DNA of 64,000 nucleotides, taken from DAIRDK01 sp035403225. Its GTDB lineage: Bacteria > Bacteroidota > Bacteroidia > Bacteroidales > FEN-979. Numbering within the stretch: position 1 is the first letter of the stretch; each line of letters begins with the position of its first letter. The stretch is from assembly GCA_035403225.1 (NCBI GenBank), contig DAONET010000001.1, positions 138,162 to 202,161 on the forward strand, written 5' to 3'. Position numbers and translations under genes: made by a program. This document shows, piece after piece, positions 17,298-26,197 of this stretch. The notes under the pieces were generated by a model. The model was not told where the DNA came from. It worked only from the letters and a program-made list of their open reading frames with translations, and searched no databases.

Positions 17298-17837
17298 CTA
17301 TTTCTCCTTGATTTTCTCCAGGTTTTCCATTCCTTTCACGTTGACGCTTTTCGATATCTCGGAAATGGTGGCGAGATCGATGAGCCCCGTTAGGCTGATC
17401 ACACCCACTTCGTCCCGGTCTTTCATCAGCATGACCAGTTCGGTAATCTTACCTGCACTGTTCTGCTTGGTCAGGAAGCGAATGGCCTGTCTCCCTTCAT
17501 TCACGGTCATCAGTTCCTTGAACGAGGAGGCCGGATAAGCGCCCGACATTTCGTTATAGATGGAAACTGCTTTGACAATATGGATGGAATCAAAGTGAAA
17601 AACCAACACTTTCAGTCCGTCCAATTGATTGATCATTTTTTGAAATTCCGCGTTGGACACTTCTTTCCCTGTATCCATCTGCCGGAACATATTGAACATT
17701 TCCTTATTGAAGTTCACGGAGGTAAATCCTTCCTGGCCCGAATATTTTTCGAACAGTTTATCGATCATACTCTGGGCATTGGCAACTGGAGCGCCAAGTA
17801 CCAGGGCCAGGATAATGGTTGCTATCAGCTTTTTCAT
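17298..17837 (-). CDS. DUF4252 family secreted protein
   Basis: 179 residues with a signal peptide (MKKLIATIILALVLGAPVANAQ) and the DUF4252 pattern: a start with SMIDKLFEKYSGQEGFTSV, a middle with LDGLKVLVFH and a lysine-rich end. Its role is not known. Bacteroidota genomes often place DUF4252 genes behind ECF sigma and anti-sigma genes, as here. It overlaps the upstream anti-sigma gene by 4 bases (ATGA), so the three form one operon. A role in sensing or responding to envelope stress is an inference. Confidence 0.85.
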   Translation of the reverse strand: MKKLIATIILALVLGAPVANAQSMIDKLFEKYSGQEGFTSVNFNKEMFNMFRQMDTGKEVSNAEFQKMINQLDGLKVLVFHFDSIHIVKAVSIYNEMSGAYPASSFKELMTVNEGRQAIRFLTKQNSAGKITELVMLMKDRDEVGVISLTGLIDLATISEISKSVNVKGMENLEKIKEK

Positions 17838-18403
17838 GGTTCGATGGTGTTTGTACCGGAGGAGGGTTTTACCTCACCCGGGATGGTTATTATTGTTTGA
17901 TATTTAAAAAATTCTGAAAACGTCCGCATCTGCGACATCCCTTTATCGAAGGCTCCCAGGTACCGCAGTTGCGATGCACCCGTATTAAAGTTGGAGGAGA
18001 CGATCATCAGAGCCTCTTTCGCCTGTGCATAAGCCATCTGGTCCTGTCGGGTGAAATGATCTCGCTGATTGATGTTCATGACAATCGCGATGGCAATACC
18101 AGCCAGGATCACCACGGAAGCGGCCAGTGAGATAACATGAAACCGTTGGTTTCTCCGGGAACTCATCCTGATCACCCTGCCCTCTTTTCCTTTCTTTTCT
18201 TCCGAAAAAACATGATCTCCAATTCGTGCCGAACCTTCCTGTCTTTGTTCCATGCTGAAGAAATCAAAGACAGGTTTATGTACAGACAGTTCCTCCGGGA
18301 TATCGCTGCCGGCGAAGAACTCTCTGAGCAGTTTTTCTTCTGCGAGCGTTGTTTCTCCCTCGTAGAATTTGTCAATCAGCTGTTTAATTTCCCTGGTATT
18401 CAT
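17834..18403 (-). CDS. Putative membrane anti-sigma factor
   Basis: 189 residues with no catalytic motif. Residues 1-50 form an acidic helical region (IKQLIDKFYEGETTLAEEKLLREFF), a layout common in Bacteroidota anti-sigma-like proteins with a short zinc-less N-terminal domain. One transmembrane segment spans about residues 89-111, leaving about 75 residues in the periplasm. It overlaps the ECF sigma gene by 20 bases and the DUF4252 gene by 4. The position between them is the main support for the call. Confidence 0.7.
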   Translation of the reverse strand: MNTREIKQLIDKFYEGETTLAEEKLLREFFAGSDIPEELSVHKPVFDFFSMEQRQEGSARIGDHVFSEEKKGKEGRVIRMSSRRNQRFHVISLAASVVILAGIAIAIVMNINQRDHFTRQDQMAYAQAKEALMIVSSNFNTGASQLRYLGAFDKGMSQMRTFSEFFKYQTIITIPGEVKPSSGTNTIEP

Positions 18404-18899
18404 GATTACTCCGTTCGCTTAATGCTTCTCTTAATTTTTTTCTGGCCCTGGAGAGATTGACCCTGATCGCATTCTCCTGCATATCGAGGATTTCCGCAAT
18501 CGATTCGAATTCGTATCCCTCAATATCCCGCAAATGAACAATCATCTTTTGTTGCTCCGGCAATTCATCCATGGCTCTCCTGATCTTGATCATCTCTTCT
18601 GAATAATCGGGTCTCTCTTCCATCGGGATATTTTCAAGGAACGCCCGGTGATCATCTATGTTCCCGACAGGAAATTTTCTTTTTCTGATCTTGTCGAGGC
18701 ACATATTCCGGGTGGCGGTCATGGCCAGCGCTTCCACGCTCCGGTATTCCTCAAGGGTTTCCCTTCTGTCCCACATCTTTATGAACACATCCTGTACGAC
18801 ATCCTCTGCATCCTCTGTATGTTCCAGGATTCGTTTTGCGAAACGGAACAATTTGTTTTTCAGTGGATAAACCTGTATTTGAAACTCCTTTGTGTTCAT
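18384..18899 (-). CDS. ECF-type RNA polymerase sigma factor
   Basis: 171 residues from the ATG at 18899. The frame is open a further 32 codons upstream, but those residues do not fit the family. Region 2 is visible in FRFAKRILEHTEDAEDVVQDVFIKMW and region 4 in ELPEQQKMIVHLRDIEGYEFESIAEIL with ENAIRVNLSRARKKL, split here by short gaps. It is the first gene of the sigma / anti-sigma / DUF4252 unit and is divergent from the peptide transporter. Target genes are unknown; autoregulation is likely by analogy. Confidence 0.9.
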   Translation of the reverse strand: MNTKEFQIQVYPLKNKLFRFAKRILEHTEDAEDVVQDVFIKMWDRRETLEEYRSVEALAMTATRNMCLDKIRKRKFPVGNIDDHRAFLENIPMEERPDYSEEMIKIRRAMDELPEQQKMIVHLRDIEGYEFESIAEILDMQENAIRVNLSRARKKLREALSERSNHEYQGN

Positions 18900-18947
18900 T
18901 TCCCGATTAAGACGATAACGATACCAAATTATTACAACTTTATTAAC

Positions 18948-18955
18948 TATTTTTG
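18948..18955 (+). promoter_or_regulatory. Candidate -7 box for the peptide transporter
   Basis: TATTTTTG matches TAnnTTTG and lies 42 bases before the ATG at 18998, in the divergent intergenic space with the sigma factor gene. Confidence 0.45.
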
Positions 18956-18997
18956 TCAAGACTTTCAATTTATTTTCTAATCCGTAAAACATCATTT

Positions 18998-20821
18998 ATG
19001 TTCAAAGGTCATCCAAAAGGGCTGTTTGTACTAGCCCTCACTAACATGGGCGAGCGCTTTGGTTATTACACGATGCTTGCCATTTTCGCCTTGTATCTGC
19101 AGGCGCGATTTAGTTTTACCCCTACCCAAACCAGTCTCATCTACAGTTCCTTCCTGGCGATGGTTTATTTCCTGCCGCTTTTTGGAGGTTTTATTGCCGA
19201 CCGGTTCCTGGGATACGGGAAATCGGTATTACTGGGTATCGGGGTTATGTTTGCCGGATACACGTTACTCGCCCTGCCTATTGGTGGAGGTGAAACAGCC
19301 ACAGGATTCGAGAATTCCGGTTTTTACATGATGATCCTCGCGTTGCTGTGCATCGCCATGGGGACCGGTTTTTTCAAGGGGAACCTGCAGGCGATGGTCG
19401 GAAATATTTATGATGACCCCAAATATTCGGCTAAAAGAGATGTCGCTTTCAGCATCTTTTACATGTTTATCAATATCGGCGCTTTCTTTGCACCCAGCGC
19501 TGCCGCCTACGTCAGTAACTCGGTTCTTTCCAAAGACAATCTGAAATACGAAGCCAAAGTTCCTGATCTGGCGCTGAAATATTTGAACTACCAGGTGACC
19601 GATTCCACCACATTCCGCAAGACGGTGCTGTTGACCGCCGACAAAAAAGAAGCTATCGACGATGTGGAAGGTTACATCAAGCAGCAAAAACGGAAACAAA
19701 GCGTTCTTTATCCGCAGGAAAAGGAACGTATCTCTGCCCAGCTTGAAGAATCCGGACAAGCTCAAATGGGAGCCAGCTTCACCGATGCACGGGATTTTGC
19801 CCTGAAATACACCCAGTCACTGGCCCGTTCTTATCGCTGGGGTTTTGCCGTAGCTTGTTTCAGCCTCGTCCTCTCCGCCTTGATTTTCCTGATCTTCCGC
19901 AAAACACATAAAAAAGCGGATATCACCGAGCGTGAAAAAGAAAAAGATAAAAGCAGAGCTTCCGAAGTCGTCACCCTCACCCCGCAGCAAACCCGTCAGC
20001 GCCTGATCGCCCTTGGGTTGGTATTCTTTGTGGTGATCTTCTTCTGGATGTCATTCCACCAGAATGGATTAACGCTGACCTTCTTTGCACGGGATTATAC
20101 GAATCTATCCATCGGACCGGGCATGTCGATCTGGTTCAACCTGGCCGCCCTGATCCCCTTCATTATCGGATTCTACGGTCTCTTGTCTATCTTTCAGAAT
20201 AAAGCAAAAAAAGCTAAGATCATCGGAGCCTGCATCGCGGTTGCCGCCGCCCTGGTCATGTTCTATATTTACAAAACAGCCGGTTCTGCCACCAGTATCA
20301 CTCCTCCGATCTTCCAACAGTTTAATCCTTTCTTCATCATCCTGCTGACACCTCTGTTTGTTGCATTCTTCGCCTGGCTTAATAACAGGGGCAAAGAGCC
20401 TTCAGCTCCCCGCAAGATCGGTATCGGGATGATCATCGCCGCCATTGGCTTCATCATCATGATCTTCGCCTCCATCGGACAACAATCACCTGCCGAGCTG
20501 GAAGGAACATCACAAGATCTGTTATCGCCAAACTGGCTGATCAGTACGTATTTCGTATTGACGATGGCTGAACTCTTCCTAAGCCCCATGGGTATCTCCT
20601 TTGTCTCCCGGGTTGCACCTCCGAAGTACAAGGGTCTCATGCAAGGCGGATGGTTTGCTGCTACCGCTATCGGTAACTACCTCGTCGGCGTCATGGGTGT
20701 TTTCTGGGACAAACTGCCCCTGTGGACATTCTGGACCGTATTGGTTTGCTGTTGCCTCCTCTCCGCTGCCTTTATCTTCTCGGTGATGGGGAAACTTGAA
20801 CACGCAACAAAAGATAGTTGA
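18998..20821 (+). CDS. POT/PTR family proton-dependent oligopeptide transporter
   Basis: Major-facilitator protein of 607 residues that imports di- and tripeptides with protons. The start at 18998 gives MFKGHPKGLFVLALTNMGERF, including the POT ExxERF-like motif. Many membrane segments follow. Two hydrophilic insertions stand out: about residues 185-285 (Lys/Glu-rich, KQQKRKQS) and a charged loop near residue 310. Bacteroidota POT proteins usually carry such insertions. It ends with AGTTGA and shares 4 bases with the next gene. Confidence 0.9.
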   Translation: MFKGHPKGLFVLALTNMGERFGYYTMLAIFALYLQARFSFTPTQTSLIYSSFLAMVYFLPLFGGFIADRFLGYGKSVLLGIGVMFAGYTLLALPIGGGETATGFENSGFYMMILALLCIAMGTGFFKGNLQAMVGNIYDDPKYSAKRDVAFSIFYMFINIGAFFAPSAAAYVSNSVLSKDNLKYEAKVPDLALKYLNYQVTDSTTFRKTVLLTADKKEAIDDVEGYIKQQKRKQSVLYPQEKERISAQLEESGQAQMGASFTDARDFALKYTQSLARSYRWGFAVACFSLVLSALIFLIFRKTHKKADITEREKEKDKSRASEVVTLTPQQTRQRLIALGLVFFVVIFFWMSFHQNGLTLTFFARDYTNLSIGPGMSIWFNLAALIPFIIGFYGLLSIFQNKAKKAKIIGACIAVAAALVMFYIYKTAGSATSITPPIFQQFNPFFIILLTPLFVAFFAWLNNRGKEPSAPRKIGIGMIIAAIGFIIMIFASIGQQSPAELEGTSQDLLSPNWLISTYFVLTMAELFLSPMGISFVSRVAPPKYKGLMQGGWFAATAIGNYLVGVMGVFWDKLPLWTFWTVLVCCCLLSAAFIFSVMGKLEHATKDS

Positions 20822-21602
20822 TTTACCCCTGGGGACATCAGCGGCGATTTAACTCTTATACGGAATACATCCGCCGGACCTTTGGCGGCCGTGTGCAGAA
20901 AGTAGTAGTCGACGCAGGATTTACCTGCCCCAACCGGGATGGAACAAGAGGGATTGGAGGTTGTACGTATTGCAATAACGACGCCTTCAATCCTTCTTAT
21001 TGTAATCCGAAGGAAGATCTTCACGTACAGATCTCCAAAGGAATCCAATTCCACGCCGTCCGGTACCGGAGAGCAGAGAAATTCCTGGTGTACTTTCAAC
21101 CGTATAGCAACACCTATGCCCCCCTGGAGGTGTTAAAACCATTGTATGAGAGAGCCCTGGAGTACCCCGGCGTGATTGGGCTGGTGATCGGCACACGACC
21201 CGACTGCATGGACCCGGAAAAGATCAGCTACCTGAAACAATTGTCGGAGAGATGTTATATCCAGGTCGAATACGGGGTGGAATCATGTTATGACCAAACC
21301 CTCGTCAGAATCAACCGGGGACACCTGTTCGCCGATAGCGCCGCGATGATCCGCCAGTCTCATGCGGCCGGCATCCATACCGGCGCCCACATGATCTTCG
21401 GACTCCCCGGAGAGACGATCGACGACATGTTGGCCGAAGCACAGATCCTGTCGGAACTGCCTATCGACACCATCAAATTTCATCAGCTCCAGATCGTGAA
21501 AGGAACCCGGATGGAAAGGGAATTCCTGGACACCCCGGCCGCTTTTCATCCGTTCACCCTGGAAGGATACATCGATTTTATCATCTCTTTCCTGGAACGG
21601 TT
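20818..21602 (+). CDS. Radical SAM protein, TIGR01212/YhcC-like (3' end lost in gap)
   Basis: Starts with TTG at 20818, overlapping the transporter stop in TTGA. No ATG in the frame lies before the conserved cluster. The first 40 residues carry the CxxxxxxxCxxC-type cluster in CPNRDGTRGIGGCTYC, typical of TIGR01212. Later motifs include GTRPDC, GVESCYDQTLVRINRGH and GAHMIFGLPGETIDDM. About 261 residues are visible; family members are near 300, so roughly 40-50 residues should lie in the N run. The product's substrate is not known. The sequence after the gap belongs to a minus-strand gene. Confidence 0.85.
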
Positions 21603-21702
21603 NNNNNNNNNNNNNNNNNNNNNNNNNNNNNNNNNNNNNNNNNNNNNNNNNNNNNNNNNNNNNNNNNNNNNNNNNNNNNNNNNNNNNNNNNNNNNNNNNN
21701 NN
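21603..21702. other. 100-N assembly gap (real, size unknown)
   Basis: Exactly 100 N, a usual placeholder for an unknown gap length. The flanks share no overlap. It removes the 3' end of the radical SAM gene and the 3' end of pstB, which converge here. Confidence 0.95.
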
Positions 21703-22368
21703 ATACATGAAGATGATGTGGTCGGCGATACGTTTGGCCTGTCGTAAGGTATGAGTCACCAAAACGATGGTGTAATCGTTTTTCAGTTCGACAAATTTCT
21801 CTTCGATGTACTTACTGGAGATGGGATCAAGCGCCGACGTCGGTTCATCAGCCAGGATGATCTCAGGGCCAACGGCCAGTCCGCGGGCCAGACACAACCG
21901 TTGTTGCTGCCCAATCGAAAGCCGGGAAGCAGGTTCGTTGAGCCGGTCTTTCACCTCATCGTACAAGTTGGCCTGGGTGAGGTAGTCGATCACCATCTGC
22001 GACAACTCTCGTCTTTTCCTGATACCCCGGAGTTTTAGCGCGAAGGCGACATTATGGTAGATCGACATAGGGAGAGGATACGGGCGCTGCGAGAGCAATC
22101 CCATCTGCTGGCGAAGCCGGTAAATATCTTCCCCGGCATCGAGGATGTTATCCCCATCGATCATGACACGGCCGGTAACTTTTAATTCCGGATAAAGGTC
22201 AGTCAGGCGGTTCAGACACTTCAGCATGGTGGTCTTCCCGCAACCGGAAGGTCCTAACACCACCGTGATCTTGTTTTTCGGGATCACGGCATTCAGTTCC
22301 TTCAGTATATGCAGTTTACCTGCGTAAACATTCAGGTTTTCAATCGATATTTTTGCTGAGGGATCCAT
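21703..22368 (-). CDS. pstB: Phosphate ABC transporter ATP-binding protein (3' end lost in gap)
   Basis: ATPase of the Pst high-affinity phosphate importer. Visible: Walker A GPSGCGKTT, Q-loop LLSQRPYPLPMS, signature LSIGQQQRLCLARGL, Walker B IILADEPTSALDP and a switch His in VTHTLRQA. It has 222 residues here and about 250 are expected, so roughly 30 are missing in the gap. It is the last visible gene of a pstSCAB run, 15 bases after pstA. If phoU follows, as in many genomes, it would also lie in the gap. Confidence 0.93.
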
Positions 22369-22383
22369 GATCTGGCAATAAAG

Positions 22384-23241
22384 CTAAAAATTTATTTTCG
22401 TTTTATGATAACGCCGGCCCAATCCCCGTGAAAATAAGCTGGCCACGAGGATGATGACGGTAAGGACAAGGGCCGAAGCATAAGCCCTGGCCTGTACTTC
22501 CGGCACGGGAGAGGAGAGCTGAAAGAAGATCGAGAGCGGCAGCGTGGCGACAGGTTCCAGCAATGAGTTGGGCAGGTTATCGGTATAGCCGGCGGTAAAC
22601 AGCACCGAGGCGGCATCGCCGATCCCTCTTCCGAAAGAAAGCAACACCGCGGTAATGATCCCGCTCACCGTTTGCCGGGTAAAGATCCGGAAAGCGGTTT
22701 CCGACTTATTGGTTCCGAGCGACAAAGAGGCCTCCATCAAGCCGATGGGGACGGTTCTGAGAATCTCATCCATCGACCGGATCATGATGGGCAGGATAAA
22801 GAGGGTCACGGTGATAATGCCGGCCAGCAGGGATGTCTGCAGGCCGATGATTACCATCAGGGTAAAGCCAAAGGCGCCATAGACAATTGACGGGATTCCC
22901 CAAACCAGGTCGAGGATAAACCGGATGATACTAACCAGCTTTTTTCTTTTTACCAGGAAGACGTTGATGTATAAGGCAACGGGAAGGCCGATCACAAAAG
23001 CCAGGACAGTAGCGCCGACAGCCAGCACCAGCGAGCCGGTGATGGCATTGAGGATCCCGCCTCCCTTACCATAATAGTAACCGCCTTTCGGGGTCTGTGA
23101 CAGGATCTCCCACGAGATAGCTTTGATCCCTTTTTCGAAAATGGAAAAGATGATCAGCGCCAGAATGGCCAGGATGAACCAGGTGGCCATGATCATCAGC
23201 ACCTTGAAGAACCGTTCTTCTATCTTCTCCCGGAGTTTCAT
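22384..23241 (-). CDS. pstA: Phosphate ABC transporter permease PstA
   Basis: 285-residue inner-membrane permease with about six membrane segments, including WFILAILALIIFSIFEKGI near the start. The permease loop motif is in SLSLGTNKSETAFRIFTRQT, and the family block GGGILNAITGSLVLA is near residue 60. It lies one base from the pstC stop. Confidence 0.92.
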   Translation of the reverse strand: MKLREKIEERFFKVLMIMATWFILAILALIIFSIFEKGIKAISWEILSQTPKGGYYYGKGGGILNAITGSLVLAVGATVLAFVIGLPVALYINVFLVKRKKLVSIIRFILDLVWGIPSIVYGAFGFTLMVIIGLQTSLLAGIITVTLFILPIMIRSMDEILRTVPIGLMEASLSLGTNKSETAFRIFTRQTVSGIITAVLLSFGRGIGDAASVLFTAGYTDNLPNSLLEPVATLPLSIFFQLSSPVPEVQARAYASALVLTVIILVASLFSRGLGRRYHKTKINF

Positions 23242-23242
23242 A

Positions 23243-24133
23243 TCAATATTTATTATAACGTGAGATGAAGAAGTGCATGAGCAGGTTAAAGAAGAGCGAT
23301 ACGGCCAGCAGGATCAGGGCGGCGAACATCAGCGCCGAATCGTATTTCGGAATTGAAAGCATTTCCCCGTAGTTATTGGCGATCAGAGCCGGCAAGGTAT
23401 AACCCGGATCATAGATGCTGTGAGGGACCATCACCACATTGCCGATCACCATCATCACGGCCATCGTTTCACCGAAAGCACGGGCAAGTCCGAATCCCAG
23501 GGCAGCAATGATGCCGGGAAGCGCTTTGCGCATCATGACGGTCTTCACCGTTTGCCATTGCGTGGCGCCGAGCGACAGCGAAGCCTCTTTCAAGGCATCA
23601 GGGATAGATCGGAATATCTCGATCATGATATTGAGGATAAACGGTATGATCATGATAGAGAGGACGAAAGATCCGGCGAGAATGCTGTATCCCATGGTTT
23701 TCGCGCCCACCAGCGGTCCCAGGTAATTACCGATAAAAGGAACGATCACCAGGATGCCCCACAACCCGTAAACGACCGAAGGAATCCCTGCCAGGATGTC
23801 AATGGCGGGGTGCATGATACGAATGAACCACTTCCGGGTATATTGAGTCACATAGATGGCCGAAAGCAGGCATATCGGAGCCGAAATCAGCATGGCCAGA
23901 AGAGTCACCCAGATGGATCCGATGATAAAAGGATAGAATCCGAATTTCCCGGCCCCCGGCTTCCATTCCCGGGAAAAGAGGAGGTCGAAAAGGTTATAAT
24001 CATGCAGTAACAGGAATGACTTCAGGTATAATCCGGTAAACAGCATCAACGGAAGCAGGGCCAGCAGGGTCAGGCTGGCGATCATCCAGATGGAGTTGAA
24101 TCCATTTCGTTGTTTCCGGGTAAAAAGCCGCAC
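23243..24133 (-). CDS. pstC: Phosphate ABC transporter permease PstC
   Basis: 296-residue partner permease. The loop motif is seen in EASLSLGATQWQTVKTVMMRKA and GLARAFGETMAVMM. A glycine-rich GIPSVVYGLWGILVIVP segment is conserved in PstC. It is separated from pstS by 5 bases. Confidence 0.92.
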   Translation of the reverse strand: MRLFTRKQRNGFNSIWMIASLTLLALLPLMLFTGLYLKSFLLLHDYNLFDLLFSREWKPGAGKFGFYPFIIGSIWVTLLAMLISAPICLLSAIYVTQYTRKWFIRIMHPAIDILAGIPSVVYGLWGILVIVPFIGNYLGPLVGAKTMGYSILAGSFVLSIMIIPFILNIMIEIFRSIPDALKEASLSLGATQWQTVKTVMMRKALPGIIAALGFGLARAFGETMAVMMVIGNVVMVPHSIYDPGYTLPALIANNYGEMLSIPKYDSALMFAALILLAVSLFFNLLMHFFISRYNKY

Positions 24134-24138
24134 GGTAA

Positions 24139-25113
24139 TCAGTTAAGTTTTGCTCTCTCTGAAGCCATATGGTCATCGGGGAGAACGACATACCCGGCTT
24201 CCTGAACATATTTTTGTCCTTCGTTCAGAACCCAGCGAAGGAATTCCAGAACGACCGGGTTTGCAGGTTTCCCTTTGGATACAAAATAAAGCTCGCGGGC
24301 GGGAGGCGAAGGATACCGGCCGTCCTGAATAGCTTGGGTAACGCCCCGGAGGTTATCATAAAAGTTTTCTTCCGGATCGACCTTCCCGTTCTCATTCATG
24401 TCGAGGGGAATCACTTCAAGTCCCGCATATTTCTTTCCGGTAGCCACATCATATACGAAATTCAGGTTGTTGAACCCGATGCCGCCGGGTGATTTCCGTA
24501 ACGCATCAGCCAATCCCGGATCGCCGTTCACCCCGATACCGAGGAGGTCCTCCTGTTTTTTGCCATTCAGAAATTTCGCCCACATATCGGCAGCGCCGCA
24601 GGCATCGGAGCGAGTGAAAACGCAGATTTCTTCTTTGGAGCCGTTTTTCAGGGGAGTGCCCCATAACTTGTATTTACCGGTGATGAAAATATCAACCAGT
24701 TCCTGCCTGGTCATCCCGTGTGTACGGATGAGGGCCAGGTCGGGGTTTTTGGCATTAATGGTGGGCAACACCGCATCTTTGGCCACTGCGATCCACCAGG
24801 CGCCTTTGGCTTGTTCTTCGGGACTGACCGCCTTGGAGAACATACCCAGGTCGACCATGCCGGAAAGAGCGTCGGCCATCCCTTTCCCTGCTCCGCCTGC
24901 CGAGATGTTGATCTTGACATGAGGATGGATCTTCTGGAACTCTTCCGCCCACCTCACTGCCATGGGATAGAGAGCAAAAGCGCCCGAGATGGTGATCTTG
25001 CCATGAAGCTTGCCATCATTCTTACCACCCTGATCTCCAGCGCCTCTGCTACAGGCAGCCAGAAAGATCATCACGGTAAAGCATAAAAGAAAAACGGAAC
25101 GAATCTGTTTCAT
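24139..25113 (-). CDS. pstS: Phosphate-binding lipoprotein PstS
   Basis: 324 residues with a lipoprotein signal (MKQIRSVFLLCFTVMIFLAAC, Cys21), so it is membrane-tethered in the periplasm. Binding-protein blocks include GKITISGAFALYPMA, SAGGAGKGMADALSG and DLGMFSKAVSPEE, then GGIGFNNLNFVYD. It is the first gene of pstSCAB. No Pho box could be recognised in the 97 bases upstream. Confidence 0.9.
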   Translation of the reverse strand: MKQIRSVFLLCFTVMIFLAACSRGAGDQGGKNDGKLHGKITISGAFALYPMAVRWAEEFQKIHPHVKINISAGGAGKGMADALSGMVDLGMFSKAVSPEEQAKGAWWIAVAKDAVLPTINAKNPDLALIRTHGMTRQELVDIFITGKYKLWGTPLKNGSKEEICVFTRSDACGAADMWAKFLNGKKQEDLLGIGVNGDPGLADALRKSPGGIGFNNLNFVYDVATGKKYAGLEVIPLDMNENGKVDPEENFYDNLRGVTQAIQDGRYPSPPARELYFVSKGKPANPVVLEFLRWVLNEGQKYVQEAGYVVLPDDHMASERAKLN

Positions 25114-25210
25114 ACCTCACATTTTGAAAAGAATCATTAAATATACACCATTCGATCTGTTTCTTGGGAAACAGGCGGGTGAAATATTTATGAAAGGACC
25201 CTGAAATATT

Positions 25211-26191
25211 TCAGGCTGTCAACTGGCTGATGATCTCGTCAACTTTGATGCCTTCGGCTTCTGCCTTGTAGTTGCGGACGATGCGGTGGCGCAGGACAGC
25301 TGCGGCAACAGCCTGTACATCTTCGATATCAGGAGAATATTTCCCGTTCAGCAACGCATGGCATTTGGCGCCGATGATGAGGTATTGCGAAGCCCTCGGA
25401 CCTGCTCCCCAAATGATATAATCGTTGGCCATCCGGTGTGCCTGACTGGTGTTCGGACGCGTTTTCGCCGCCAGGGTGACAGCATACCGGTAAACATTGT
25501 CAGCTACCGGAACTTTGCGGACCAGATTCTGGAAGTAGAGTATCTCTTCCGCCGTGAGAACCACGGAGGTCTGTGCTGTGAGTGCCGTCGTCGTTTCCTT
25601 CACCACACGGATCTCTTCGTCATACGACGGATAGTCGAGCCAGATGTTGAACATGAACCTGTCGAGTTGCGCTTCGGGCAAGGGGTAAGTTCCTTCCTGC
25701 TCGATGGGGTTCTGGGTAGCCAGCACAAAGAAAGGTTCTTCCAGCCGGTACGTGGTCCCTGCAACGGTGACAGCCTTCTCTTGCATGGCTTCCAGCAAGG
25801 CTGACTGCGTTTTGGGAGGAGTACGGTTGATTTCGTCGGCCAGGATGATGTTGGCGAAGACGGGTCCTTTGATGAACCTGAATTTCCGGTTCTCATCCAG
25901 AATCTCCGTCCCGATGATATCGGATGGCATCAGGTCGGGCGTGAACTGAATACGGTGAAAACTCAGTCCCAATACTTTTGAGAGAGTGGTCACCATTAAG
26001 GTCTTCGCCAGACCGGGTACTCCCACCAACAAACAATGTCCTTTGGAAAAAATCGAAATCAGCAGGAACTTGATCACTTCATCCTGCCCGATAATCACTT
26101 TCCCCACTTCACTTTTCAGCAATTTATATTTTTCAACCAGGGCATCCACTGCCTCAACATCAGAGGAATATTTTATACGTTCGTCGTTCAT
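25211..26191 (-). CDS. MoxR family AAA+ ATPase
   Basis: 326-residue AAA+ ATPase of the MoxR class, thought to act as a chaperone for assembly of specific complexes. Walker A is GVPGLAKT, Walker B is IILADEINRTPPKTQSALLEAM, with sensor and arginine finger regions after QNPIEQEGTYPLPEAQLDRF. Its usual partners (DUF58 and von Willebrand A proteins) are absent here. Instead it follows a SurA-like gene by 6 bases, so it may belong to the guaB-PPIase run. Confidence 0.92.
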   Translation of the reverse strand: MNDERIKYSSDVEAVDALVEKYKLLKSEVGKVIIGQDEVIKFLLISIFSKGHCLLVGVPGLAKTLMVTTLSKVLGLSFHRIQFTPDLMPSDIIGTEILDENRKFRFIKGPVFANIILADEINRTPPKTQSALLEAMQEKAVTVAGTTYRLEEPFFVLATQNPIEQEGTYPLPEAQLDRFMFNIWLDYPSYDEEIRVVKETTTALTAQTSVVLTAEEILYFQNLVRKVPVADNVYRYAVTLAAKTRPNTSQAHRMANDYIIWGAGPRASQYLIIGAKCHALLNGKYSPDIEDVQAVAAAVLRHRIVRNYKAEAEGIKVDEIISQLTA

Positions 26192-26197
26192 CCTTGT

